DNA of 64,000 nucleotides from Panax quinquefolius (taxonomy: Eukaryota; Streptophyta; Magnoliopsida; Apiales; Araliaceae): NCBI GenBank assembly GCA_020205615.1, contig CM035173.1, positions 50,148,617-50,212,616 on the forward strand, written 5' to 3'. Below the pieces are notes generated by a model. It saw only the letters and a program-made list of their open reading frames with translations, searched no databases and had not been told where the DNA came from. The position numbers and the translations under genes were made by a program. This document shows, piece after piece, positions 1 to 11,042 of the stretch (its first letter is position 1; each line of letters begins with the position of its first letter).

Positions 1-39
1 TTCATTGCTTTTGAAATTCATATGCTAAGTTTTTCTTGA

Positions 40-2455
40 TTGCAGACCCTTTCTATTGAATGTTCTGAAGACCCGAAAACCACCAAGGAGACCCCATTTA
101 TCAGTCAGTGGGGAAAGGCTCCCTTCTTTGGTCCTTTTGACGTTTTCTGGGAGCAAACCAAGACTTATGACTGTACAACTTTTCCTCCGCTAGAGAAAAG
201 AGACATGTTTCTATATGATGCGGGTTGCAGAGGTTTGGATGACTTCCCCCATTCCGATCGCATTCCCCGTCATATGCATAGAGAAACAAGAGTACCCTTT
301 TAGTCTCCTACGCTTCTTATCCAATTTATCTGGTCACTTCAGGGACAACAGCTAGCATTGGACCGACGAGATCCTTGAAAATTTTGATTAGGTGGATATA
401 CTAGGGAAGGCTGGCATTCTTCTGGGAGCTGTCGTTTACACTCATAAACTAACCTCACTTTCACTTTACAGATTCAAATAATTAGCACAGTAGTAAGCAA
501 GGATCGATCCCACATAGAATGATTTATTTTATATTTAGCCTATGATTTCTAATGAAAAGTGGATTTTGAATTGATTAACTAAATTAACAAGAATAAACTA
601 ATAAGAATAAACAATGAATAAAAAGCTTCAGTTCTTCAGTTCAGTATCACCTTTTTAGAAAAATAGATTAATCAAGTGTAACATTATTTACCCTTCAATG
701 AAACTAATAGCCCTAGGTAACAACAAGCTCTGCTACCCGCAACTCCCCTTAGATTATCACTCAATGAAACAAGTTCTTTACAAATTCTAACCATTATATA
801 ACCTAGAATAAGCTCTCTAGATTTAATATAACAGTAACATTAAGAATTAGAGAATTAGACTATTTGAAGCAACAAACACATAAGCTCAGATTGTTTAACT
901 TATCTTTTGATAATCATAGCTATACTCAAAAGCTTGTCCACAATCAGGTATTACTAATTACTACTTGTGATTAGGAACAATATCAATTACACGTAATATT
1001 ATTCCTTAATCTAGCATATTATATTTGTTAACCAATTCAATCCTGCAGAAATCAAATTAGTTAAGCCAAATAGCATTGAGAAATTAAATCAGATTATCAA
1101 GAATGAATTTCATGTGAGAAGGAATAAATAATGAATACTCAATTAACCATTAATTATAATTAAGGTTCAATATCTCTTAGAACTGAATAAAAAGAACTTA
1201 ACTCATATCTTCAATCCTCCAATGTTGTAGATGAGAGAATATAGTAGATGATTGAATGAATAAAACCCTGACTATCATCCTCTATTTATAGTGCTAGACA
1301 ACGTCCTAAATCCTATGGGAATTAGAAATCCAAATCCTAAAAGGAATTACAAATCATAACTAGTTTCTATAAAGAAATAAAATCTAATTTGGAAATAAAT
1401 CTTAGTCTAAAAGATATCCTAAATCTAATAGAAATATCAATCTAATTCCATGTAGAAATCTGCCAAAATCTGTTTTTAGAAACTTTCCAAAAATCCAAGA
1501 TTTCCCAATTTTCCCGCTCAAATTCGCCCATATTTCCTGCTGCAACATCCTTTGGTAAAATGAACATAACTTTTGATCTAGAAGAATTTACGGGGCCTAA
1601 TACCTATCAAATCGAAGCTCTCGACTAGATCTACAACTTTACGTCTTTAAGAAGCGACAGATTCTAGCTGCATCACGGTCAAAATTGGAATCCAAGTGAC
1701 TACTGTGTAAATTGTAACTTCCAAACTTTGAGGTTCAACATCCATTTAGTAAAAAGATCATAACTTTTTCATATGAACTCCGATTGGGACGATTCAAGAT
1801 GTTCCAGAAAGCTAAGAAAGAAATCTAAAATCAAATTCAAGTCCTAAGCCAAGATCATACATTTAACTTAATGCTAAAACCTGCAATTTTCTTTTTTTCC
1901 TCATTTCGGTTCTAATTCTTCCTTAAATCATTAAATACCTTAATAAGCTCATATACTCATGAAACATCCAATAAAACTAAACCTAAAGGAATCAAAATAA
2001 ATGAATAATATGCACTCATCATCTTCATTGCATTTCTCTATGCAGGGATCTTCGCATCTAATAGGACCATGATGCTCTTACCATGTTGATTTCACGCTGA
2101 TGCTCGTCTATATGCACATTCGTTAATACTTGTGGAGAATTCACCCCTACTCTGGAGGATATCTATGTCATCTACCAGTAAGTTTATATTCCATTTCTAT
2201 CATTCATACTCATTTTTCTAGATTATGTACTTTTTCTGAACTATATCTTATAGCCTTTCTGCTACTGTTTTGGCTTATTGTAGTCCATCCAGCATGTCCT
2301 CTAGAGATACCGAATGTGTTACATACTTGACAGAAGCCTTCAGGCGGGCTTCCAATTACACCTCGCAATTTAAGGGTTATATACTCCTTCCAAACTTCAA
2401 GACCTTTAGCCGGCAGAAAACTTCCAGGCTATCTTGGGTACACTACTTTTTTTGA
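40..2455 (+). pseudogene. Plant mobile domain (PMD)-like gene remnant, interrupted
   Basis: This is a decayed multi-exon gene that I place, with caution, in the PMD family (MAIN/MAIL1-like host proteins and their transposon-borne relatives). A splice acceptor (TTGATTGCAG) precedes an open stretch at 46-303. A further piece near 360-440 reads, with one stop, like the 'WTDEILENF ... AGILLGAVVYTH' part of such proteins. After a non-coding interruption, an exon at about 2,046-2,177 ends in a segment reading TFVNTCGEFTPTLEDIY, the kind of 'GE..TLED' block typical of PMDs. It is followed by a GTAAGT donor. A third exon (about 2,284-2,455) ends in SWVHYF, again PMD-like. Several stops and a lost frame make it a pseudogene. 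It could be a host gene or transposon cargo. The family call is from motifs recognised by eye. Confidence 0.4.
470..2035. other. AT-rich non-coding block splitting the PMD-like gene
   Basis: About 1.57 kb with no usable open frame lies between two pieces of the PMD-like gene. It could be a large intron or a non-autonomous insertion. The left edge carries GGATCGATCCCACA and the right edge reads ATGCACTCATCATC. I could not find matching terminal repeats or a clear target duplication, so I leave the class open. A few polypyrimidine/AG acceptor-like sites occur at the right edge, just before the next exon. Confidence 0.35.
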
Positions 2456-3414
2456 AATTACAAGCTTAACCGCTAGGGTAGTTCCATCTTTGCATTTAAT
2501 TCATTTAGGTCATATATGAACCTTAACTTGTATTTGGGCTCACATTTTCTACTTGTACATTAGTCATGCCTTTGGTAAGATGATCGTGCAAAATATTTCA
2601 AGTGTTTAAGTCTTGCTTCAAGTTTCTAAATAATTTAGAGCTTGATTTTGTAAACCTCAAAAATAAAAGTCCTAGGAGAGGGAACCTCTAAGGGGTGAAC
2701 CCTAGGATGGTAAGCCCTAGAGGAGCTCTCCTTGGATATGTTGGAAAATCTTCGATCTAATCCTTTAAAATCTCATTCTGTCTTGAAATTTCTCTCTTTT
2801 TCAAAATAAAGAAGTCATCAAGTGAGCGTACTTCAAATCGGGGTGAACAAAAGATGAAGAAGATCTTTCCTCTAGATGGTCAAACCATAGGAGGTGGTTG
2901 AACCCCTAGTGGTTTCGACGCCTCACATTTTCTGATATCTTTTCAACTCTCTTGCATTGTTACTTAATATTTCTTTTTTATTGCTTTAAACATTTCTTCA
3001 CATTCAAGTGATTATAAACTTTCTTTTTTGGGGCCTAACCCTAGAAGGCTTTGGCCTCTTCCTTCATTTTACCATTCTTCTTCTTTTCAGGTGAATCTTG
3101 GGCGCCTCCTAGCTTGATTCCCATATATACTTGGTCATATACATATTCACTAGGTCCTTCTCCAGACCTTCTTGCTAGATCATCTTGTGAGCCTTATTCT
3201 CAAAATGCACAATCTTTCTCTCTATTCTTTGCGAGCAGAGAACTTAGATAGGTTTAGTTGTGAGGTCGATGACTTCTCGATCCTCTATAGGCCTTGAAAT
3301 ATCTCCCTTCCGTGCTAGGCTAGATCTCTTTACTTCCAGTTATCATGTTGTTATACTTCATTCAGAGGTCACTTCACGTCATCATGAGAATGACTTACTT
3401 TATAAGAGCTTTAG
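2456..3414. other. Non-coding relic with short CCTAG-type repeats
   Basis: I see no supportable gene here. The stretch holds several imperfect copies of a CCTAGGAGAGGGAACC-like motif (about 2,670-2,740, echoed at 2,885-2,920, 3,029-3,050 and 7,985-8,015). A segment near 2,490-2,545 (TTTGCATTTAATTCATTTAG and what follows) resembles 37,475-37,525. The shared piece may mark two ends of one old element, but the similarity is short. Confidence 0.3.
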
Positions 3415-3514
3415 GAGCTTAAAGATGCTATGGATAAATTAAAGACCAAACTTCAGGAAATTGAGTTAGCTGCCCATGACTTTGAGGAACTGATAACCTC
3501 AAATACGAAGACTT
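3415..3514 (+). pseudogene. Possible last exon: coiled-coil tail of the PMD-like gene
   Basis: After a TTTAG acceptor, 33 codons beginning ELKDAMDKLKTKLQEIEL run to a TGA at 3,512-3,514. The heptad spacing of Leu/Ile and the charged residues suggest a coiled coil. Transposon-borne PMD-type genes often end in such a tail, and the DUF7745-like gene at 46,395-48,134 in this window does too. The link to the exons upstream is inferred from strand and position only. Confidence 0.3.
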
Positions 3515-3954
3515 GAGATACCACCTCTTCAGTTCGACATGTCATGTCTTTTAGATCATAAACTTTTGTTGTCTCTCATTTCCTGCTTCAGAAAACTCAT
3601 TTTCATTTATATTTTCATTATCAGAATAAAGTTTCATTAACATTATTAATTGTCTTTAACTTGAATTCTTTCGTAAGACTCAATATTTAAACATTAATTC
3701 GTAAGTCGTTTAAATTAATACTGAAAGACAATAATATGTATAATATAAGAGTAAACATGTATATATATTAAAAACATGTTTGTTGTTTTCTTTTTCTTGC
3801 AAACAAAAACTTGAATCCATACTTTTAAAAATCAAAGATTATTCAAGTATAAGTGAAAGTTTGACATTTTATTAACAATCAGGTTGCTTTTAGTGAAAGG
3901 CATAACGTTTCAACTTTTCATAATAATAAATCTTGCTTTTGTAGGAGAAAGCAT
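3515..3954. other. AT-rich spacer, nothing recognised
   Basis: This is AT-rich DNA between the putative end of the PMD-like gene and the tandem array. It has TTTTGTT-rich tracts compatible with a plant 3' untranslated region. No open frame, hairpin or element end could be supported. Confidence 0.4.
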
Positions 3955-4580
3955 AATGTTCACCACTTTTAGAGATAAAGTGTAACTTTCTCAAGTTTGA
4001 GGACTTATACTTAGGTTCCTTGATTACTTTTAAAGTTGAAATTATAACTTGTCAAGTCTGAGGACTTATAGTCAGGTCCCTCGATTACTTTTAACGTTGA
4101 AAGTATAACTTGTCAATTCTGAGGACTTATAGTCAGGTGCCTCGATTACTTTTAAAGTTAAAATTATAACTTTTTGGATCTGAGGAGGTATAGTTATGTG
4201 CCTCATTCATTTTTCATAATAAAGTGTAACACTTGGGTGCCTCGTCACTTGGGTCATCCAATTTCTTGGAAAATGTGATCTACGAAGACTTGAAATCGGG
4301 TGCCTCGACACTTGGGTCATCTAATTTCTTGGCAAGTGTATTTTATGAGGACTTGGCCACCATTTAGAGTGGACCACCATCTTGGGTGGATTTTTTAATC
4401 CATCATTTCTAGTGCCTCCTCCCTTGGTCATCCAATTTCTTGGCAAGGGATACTCCTGAGGACTTCAACCACCATTTTTGGTGGACCACCATCTTGGGTG
4501 TATTTTTAATTCATCAATTCTCTTAGCTCATCCCTTGATCATCCAATTTCTTGGCAAATGATACTCCTGAAGACTTAAAC
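3955..4580. repeat. Tandem array, left half (about 61-bp then about 110-bp units)
   Basis: About four units of roughly 61 bp are marked by TGAGGACTTATAGTCAGG and CTCGATTACTTTTAA. They grade into units of roughly 110 bp marked by GTCATCCAATTTCTTGGCAA followed by GAGGACTT. The longer units contain the near-palindrome CCACCATTTTTGGTGG and GGATTTTTAATCC. The array continues at 7,171 after the inserted solo LTR, so the two halves were once contiguous. Variable tandem repeats beside the 3' end are common in Tat/Ogre-type elements. Assigning this array to one is inference. Confidence 0.75.
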
Positions 4581-7170
4581 TGAAAACCCCAACATTTTAT
4601 GAATAAAGATTTAATTTTCTCTAAATATTATTTTGAATAATAAGGTGTGATTTGATATAATGTTATAGTTATGGGTGATATGTGCAAATTTTACAAAGTA
4701 TGCAAGTTGTCATAAAATATTCGTTTGGTCGGGAAATATTCTTTTTGTCAGGGAATATCCGTACGACGACATAATCATTGGTGGACCCCAGAACGGAATA
4801 ACTGTCAGATATAGAAAATGATAGAAATAACCTTTTTATAAAAATAACGGCAAAACTTTTACCGTTAAATTGTTGAAATACCGGGGATATAAGAACAATA
4901 ATACGCGTGGTTGCATAGTAGAGCACGGTATTGTACAGTATATCTTATTATTGATGCTTACGTTAGAAGTCACTCGGTTCATTTAATAATTGCCACAATA
5001 GTTGATGCATAGTATCTCATATTATTGATTCAATTATTGTCACAGTATCATCTACACAATATTTTATATTATTAAATCAATAATTGAGACAACATAATTA
5101 TTGATATTATTATTTGCATTATTGACGATGTCTAAAAAGTTCTGTCGTGGAAAGGGGTTAGGTTATTTAATTGCGCGCCAATAAAGAGAAATCCTTATCG
5201 AAAAGCCCCCTCTTTCCTAGGAATGATCTGGTTGTTAATATTGTGAGTTATAATATTAATAATGAATAATTGTTAAAAGATTAAAAATGTGTTTATTAAA
5301 AATAAGTGATTTGTGAAAAATATTTATTCAATTATTTTAATATAAATAGAGGGGTTTGTCATGAGGCATTTATTGTAAATTGACTTACTATTCCATGGGG
5401 AGATGTACTAATTTTTCAGAATGTTGGTTGTGGTTTTAATAGTAAATTAATATGGACCGACGGTTGTGGTTTTAATAGTAAATTAATATGGACCGTCGGT
5501 TGTGGTTTTAATAGTAAATCAATATGGATCGTCCGTTTTAATAATAAATCAATCTGGACCGTACGTGAATCCGTTACTATTAGGTCTATTCTATAATAAA
5601 TAGAAGTTTATTTATTCTTTCATTCTCACCAATTCACTAAGACTCACAAGAGCAACTATAGAGAGAGAAACCATAGAGAGAAAGAAGAGTATTCTGCTAC
5701 TTCACTATTGCAGTATCCAATCTTCTACTAAGGTAAGGGATATTATTTTTTGTATTCATTCGTTAATCTGTGGGAATAACCTGTCTACGCAGATTACCGC
5801 ATGTATGGTGAATAACCCTTCGTACTCATTCTTTATTTGTGAAAAAGATCTGTCTACGCGAATTACCGCATGACAGGTGAAAATCCATTTATAGTTTCGT
5901 ATATTATTTCTTTTCATATTCCCAAATCTAAACTTACTATGGTAAGTATTGCATCTATAATTCTTAAAATCAGTAGAATATCCTTGAGTTTTGTGCTTCA
6001 TCTAGCATCGTTTCATTAAAATATTTGTCTGAACTTTCTTATTTAATTTCAATATTTTCATTTAGGGTACTATTTACTCAGGTACTATTCACTAGGGGTA
6101 CTATTCATTTAGGTACTATTCACTCAGGTACTATTAACTTGGGGTACTATTCACGGGGTACTATTTACTCGGGGTACTATTCACGACAAAAGTGAGTTCT
6201 TTTCTGTCCAAATTATTTTTGATTCATAAATATCATTCTTGAATTTTACTCCACAATTAATTATTATGTTGACAATTTGGACATTCTTGAACTCTGAATA
6301 AATTGAATTATAATCTCTAATATTTATCCTTGATCTCGTTTGATTGATTCCTTATATCATTGTCATCATCCTCGTGCTTATGTTGTGGTAAAAGTCATAT
6401 TTGGCTCGTAGTGCATAGATGGATTGTTAATTGGTAAGATTATGACTAGGAATTTTGTATTGGTATAATCATGACCTATAATGTTACAGACAAATAATGT
6501 GGTAAAATTTCTCTTTGGCCCGTAGTGCATAGATGGACAGTTGTTTGGCATGATCATGACCACTGGTGATACTAACGAATATCCTTGGCCTGTAGTGCAT
6601 GGATAATTCATAGATATGAAATATTTATTGATTGTTGTACAGGGATAAAATATTGATGATGGATTTTTAAATCATAGAAGATAGTCGACATCATGCTCTA
6701 CTTGACTCTTCTAATGGATTGTTATTTTCGTTGCAGTTGTTGATCTTAAACTTGTTGTCTATTGTATTCTATCAGATTTTTCCCTGTTGAGGACTAATGA
6801 TAATTTGTTTTACATTATCTTAATCATAATATTCTTTACTGGGCTAGTTGAGCTCACCCTTTTATTTTTGGTTCCATTGTTCTTCTCAGAAGGTGAGAAT
6901 ATAGCTGGGACTAGTCGGGGAGTTGAGTAATGACTCAAGATAGTTTTTATAGTAGTCCTCACTATTTTGTAAAATAGTGTAACAATAATTGTAATGAGGT
7001 CTTTATTTCAGTTTGGATATTTTCTACAAGATAATATTTATTTTGAAACTCAGCTATTTTGTTGTCGTATTTTGCACGACAGTTGTATAAATGAAGTTTA
7101 TATTTGTATTTTGTACCATGTATTTGGCGACTCAGAATGGGTTGTATGGACCTATTTTGGGTGCATCACA
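4581..7170 (+). mobile_element. Solo LTR, family A (Tekay-type gypsy), 2,590 bp
   Basis: It starts TGAAAACCCC and ends GGTGCATCACA, and is colinear with both LTRs of element A. The five bases before it (4,576-4,580) and after it (7,171-7,175) are both TAAAC, a perfect 5-bp target duplication. Inside, in order, are short AATTATTG inverted motifs (4,980-5,115), a 36-bp tandem array upstream of the promoter (5,423-5,575), a TATA-like CTATAATAAATAG (5,590-5,606), two 70-bp units with a GCGG/CCGC core (5,752-5,892), a TACTATTCAC array (6,063-6,185) and GTGCATAGATGGA repeats (6,400-6,610). With no internal region, it is the product of LTR-LTR recombination. Confidence 0.92.
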
Positions 7171-7430
7171 TAAACCACCATTTTGGTGGAGCACCATCTT
7201 GGGTGGATTTTTAATCCATCAATTCTAGTGCCTTATCCGTTAGTCACTCAATTTCGTGGCAAAAGATACTCTGGAGGACTTAACTGGAACACCATCTTAG
7301 GTGGATTTTTAATTCGTCAATTCTTGTGCCTCCACCCTTGGTCGTCCAATTTCTTGGCAAGAGATACTCATGATGACTTAAACCACCATTTTAATCAGAC
7401 CACGATCTTGGGTGGATTTTTTATATTTTG
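7171..7430. repeat. Tandem array, right half
   Basis: This continues the array at 3,955-4,580. It holds about two and a half more units of roughly 100-110 bp with the same CACCATCTTGGGTGG and GATACTC blocks. The open frame at 7,183-7,461 is only the repeat read in one frame. The first five bases are the right copy of the TAAAC target duplication. Confidence 0.8.
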
Positions 7431-7559
7431 TATCTACAGTTCAGAGATCTTTCGATGGTAGAGCCAGTATTTGGGATGTCCATCATCTTATGTTGATGAA
7501 TTTTTTGTAACAAAACTTCTCATAGTTTTGACATGAGCGTCAACTATTAAATCTTGATG

Positions 7560-8274
7560 CTTGCGTATTGTATACTACTAAAGCATGTTGTCTTGAATAG
7601 AATACTATGGCCCTTGATCGTATTTCTCAAAATCTAGTATGAGTCTCCCACTTTTTTTGTTTTCATGTGGATTTAGCAGAGCATCAACCATATCATAGTA
7701 AGCAGCAAATGTTTTCTTATCTGCATTATCATAGTAAGATAGTCGTGGAGGAAGTAATTAGGGCTCTAATGTTCTTTTTGGATTGATATCATATACGCAT
7801 TTGTCATAGTGTTATGATATTTGGCCCTTATGATTAGCTTTCTATGTCACGAAGAACTTAAAGGAGATCATCCCTAAGCCTCCATGTATTTTTTTACCAC
7901 TTCCCTTAGTTTTAATCATCTTGCTCGGAATGATAACCACAGTTTGATTGGGAAATCACTTTAGAACTATTGAAAGAGTGTGCCTCCTAGGGGCTAAACC
8001 TTGGAGGGGAACCCTAAAGTTCTTCTTCTCTTGCTCATTTCTTCCATTCATGTCCTTGTTTTGTTTGGTAGTTAATTTTGTGTCAAGAAAGGAACTTCAT
8101 CGGCATTAGTTTTAATAATTAAACCCTTAGAGTATTTCAAAAATTGAGGTCAAGCATCCTTCAGGCTCTCTTGTAGAGTCGCTTATTGGTCGCTTTAAAA
8201 AATTGAGTTTGTTAACTCTTTTGTCTGAATCATCTTCCCAATGGGAGACCACTTGAAAAAGGGTTTATTAAACT
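7560..8274 (-). pseudogene. Unrecognised coding-like remnant
   Basis: On the minus strand this region has protein-like stretches with no family I can name. Around 7,590-7,820 a frame broken by two stops includes YYDMVDALLNPHENKK and RLILDFEKYDQGP. Around 8,190-8,270, continuing across the element A insertion to 36,401-36,450, another frame reads SSELADEFNKPFFKW. The amino-acid usage is not that of AT-rich noise. It lies downstream, on the same strand, of the Tat-like primer site at 36,874-36,892, so it could be gag or an extra ORF of the old element. That placement is inference. Confidence 0.35.
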
Positions 8275-10863
8275 TGTAATAACCCAGTTTTTTATGAATA
8301 AAGATTTAATTTTCTCTAAATATTATTTTGAATAATAAGGTGTGATTTGATATAATGTTATAGTTATGGGTGATATATGCAAATTTTACAAAGTAAGCAA
8401 GTTGTCATAAAATATTCGTTTGGTCAGAGAATATTCTTTTTATCGGGGAATATCCGCACAATGACACAATCATTGGAGGACCCCACAACGGAATAACTGT
8501 CGGATATAGAAAGCGACAGAAATAACCTTTTTAAAAAAATAATGGCAAAACTTTTACCGTTAAACTATTGAAATACGAGTGATAAAAGAACAGTAATACA
8601 CGTGGTTGCACAGTAGCACACAGTATTGTACATTATCTGTGATTATTGATGCTTACGTTAGAAGTCACTCAGTTCATTTAATAATTTCCACAGTAGTTGA
8701 TGCATAGTATCTCATATTATTGATTTAATTATTGTCACAGCATCATCTACACAATATTTTATATTATTAAATCAATAATTGAGACAACATAATTATTCAT
8801 ATTATTATTTGCATTATTGACAATATCTAGAAAGTTCTGTCGAGGAATTAGGTTAGGTTATTTAATTGCGTGCCAATAAGGAGAAATCCTTATCGAGAAG
8901 CCCCCTCTTTCTTGGGAATGATCTGGTTGTTAATATTGTGAGTTATAATATTAATGATGAATAATTGTTAAAAGATTAAAAATGTGTTTATTAAAAATAA
9001 GTGATTTTTGGTAAATATTTATTTAATTTTTTTAATATAAATAGAGGAGTTTGTCACGAGGCGTTTATTTTAAGTTGACTTATTATTCCATAGGGAGATG
9101 TACTAATTTTTCGGACAGTCGGTTGTGGTTTTAATAGTAAATCAATTTGGACCATCGTTGTGGTTTTAATAGTAAATCAATATGGACTGTCGATTGTGGT
9201 TTTAATAGTAAATCAATATGGATCGTCGGTTGTTGTTTTAATAGTAAATCAATTTGGACCGTCGGTTGTGATTTTAATAGTAAATCAATCTGGACTGTCC
9301 ATGAATTAGTTACTATTTAGTCCATTCTCCTATAAATAGAAGCTTATTTCTTCTTTCATTCTCACCAATTCACTAAGACTCAGAAGAGCAACTATAGAGA
9401 GAAATTATAGAGAGAAAGCAGAAGTATATTCTACTACTTCACTATTGCAGTATCCAATCTTCTACTAAGGTAAGGGATATTATTTTTCGTATTCATTCGT
9501 TAATCTGTGGGAATAACCTATCTACGCGGATTACCGTATGCATGGTGAATAACCCTTCGTACTCATTATTTATTTGTTGAAAAGATTTGTCTACGCGAAT
9601 TACCGCATGATGGGTGAAAATCCATTTTTACAGTTTCGTATATTATTTCTTTTCATATTCCCAAATCTAAACTTACTATGGTAAGTATTGCTTCTATAAT
9701 TCCTAAAATTAGTAGAATATCCTTGAGTTTTGAGCTTCATCTAGTATCGTTTCATTGGAATATTAATCTAAACTTTCTTATTAAATTTTAATATTTTCAT
9801 TCAGGGTACTATTTATGGGGTACTATTTACTCGAGTACTATTAACTTGGGTACTATTAACTCGGGGAACTATTTACGGAGTACTGTTCACGACAAAAGTG
9901 ATTTCTTTTCTGTCCAAAATATTTTTGATTCATAAATATCATTCTTGAATTTTACTCCATAATTAATTATTCTGCTGACAATTTGGATATTCTTGAACTC
10001 TGGATAAATTGAATTATAAATTTCTAATATTTATCATTAATCTCACTTGATTGATTCCTTATATCATTGTCATCATCCTCGTGTTTATGTTATGGTAAAA
10101 GTCATCTTTGGCCCGTAGTGCATAGATGGACTGTTGATTTGTATGATTATGACCAGGAGTTTTGTATTGGTATAATCATAACCTGTAATGTTACAAACAA
10201 ATGATATGGTAAAAGTCCTCTTTGGCCCATAGTGCATAGATGGATAGTTGTTTGGTATGATCATGACCACTGTTGATACTAACGAATATCCTTCGCCCGT
10301 AGTGCATGGATAATTTGTGAATATGAAATATTTATTAATTGTTCTTACAAGGATAAAATATCGATGATGGATTTTTAAATCATAGAAGATAGTAAACATA
10401 ATGCTCTACTTGACTCTTCTAATGGATTGTTATTTCCGCTGCAGTTGTTGATCTATTGTATTCTATCAGATTTTTCCATGTTGAGGACTAATGATAATTT
10501 CTTTTACATTATCTTAGTCATAATATTCTATACTGGGCTAGTTGAGATCACCTTTTTCCTTTTGGTTCCATTGTTCTTCTCAGGAGGCGAGAATATAGAT
10601 GGGACTAGTCGGGGAGTGTAGTAATGACTTAAGATGGTTTTATAGCAGTCCTCACTATTTTGTAAAATAGTGCTACAATAATTATAATGAGGACTTTATT
10701 TGAGTTTGGATTTTGTTTACAAGACAATATTTGTTTTGAAACTTAGCTATTGTGTTGTCGTATTTTGCACGACAGTTGTATAAATGAAGTTTGTATTTGT
10801 ATTCTGTATCATGTATTTAGTGACTTAAAATGGGTTGTATGAACCTATTCTGGGGGCTTCACA
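8275..10863 (+). repeat. 5' LTR of element A (2,589 bp)
   Basis: It begins TGTAATAACCC and ends GGGGGCTTCACA directly before the primer site. It has the same layout as the solo LTR at 4,581-7,170: AATTATTG motifs (8,655-8,810), 36-bp array (9,117-9,300), TATA box, two 70-bp units (9,488-9,625), TACTATTCAC array (9,808-9,890) and GTGCATAGATGGA repeats (10,110-10,310). The number of units in each array differs from the other copies. Confidence 0.93.
9117..9420 (+). promoter_or_regulatory. LTR promoter region: 36-bp tandem array plus TATA box
   Basis: Five to six copies of a 36-bp unit (GTGGTTTTAATAGTAAATCA with GGACCGTCGGTT) end just upstream of CTCCTATAAATAG. The TATA box is at 9,331-9,338. 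Downstream is an AGAG-rich segment (ACTATAGAGAGAAA) where transcription probably starts. The same order is found at 5,423-5,640 and 30,751-31,050. A repeat array placed directly upstream of a TATA box suggests an enhancer-like role, which is inference. Confidence 0.7.
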
Positions 10864-10865
10864 GT

Positions 10866-10877
10866 TGGTATCAGAGC
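10866..10877 (+). other. Primer binding site, initiator tRNA-Met
   Basis: TGGTATCAGAGC begins two bases after the LTR end and matches the 3' end of plant initiator tRNA-Met, the usual primer of Tekay-type and many other plant LTR elements. The same site in the same context is at 20,084-20,095 (element B), and a mutated form is at 59,304-59,320 (element C, minus strand). Confidence 0.93.
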
Positions 10878-11042
10878 TTAGGAATGTGATCTTTGGTGGA
10901 GATCTGAGGTTAGAACTAGGAGGGGAGAGACGAGTAAAACCTTCGCTAGTGTGTCCTACCTAAGCTTATTTGTTATTTAATTGGTCGGTCATAATATAGG
11001 GATAATTTGTGGCATGTCAATTTCTTTAATTAAACCCTTGTT

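Noticed and set aside
470..2035. A possible full LTR element inside the left PMD-like gene
   Set aside because: I found no matching terminal repeats, primer site or clean target duplication. It may simply be an intron.
7183..7461. 92-codon open frame
   Set aside because: It lies wholly in the tandem array and shows the array period in its residues.
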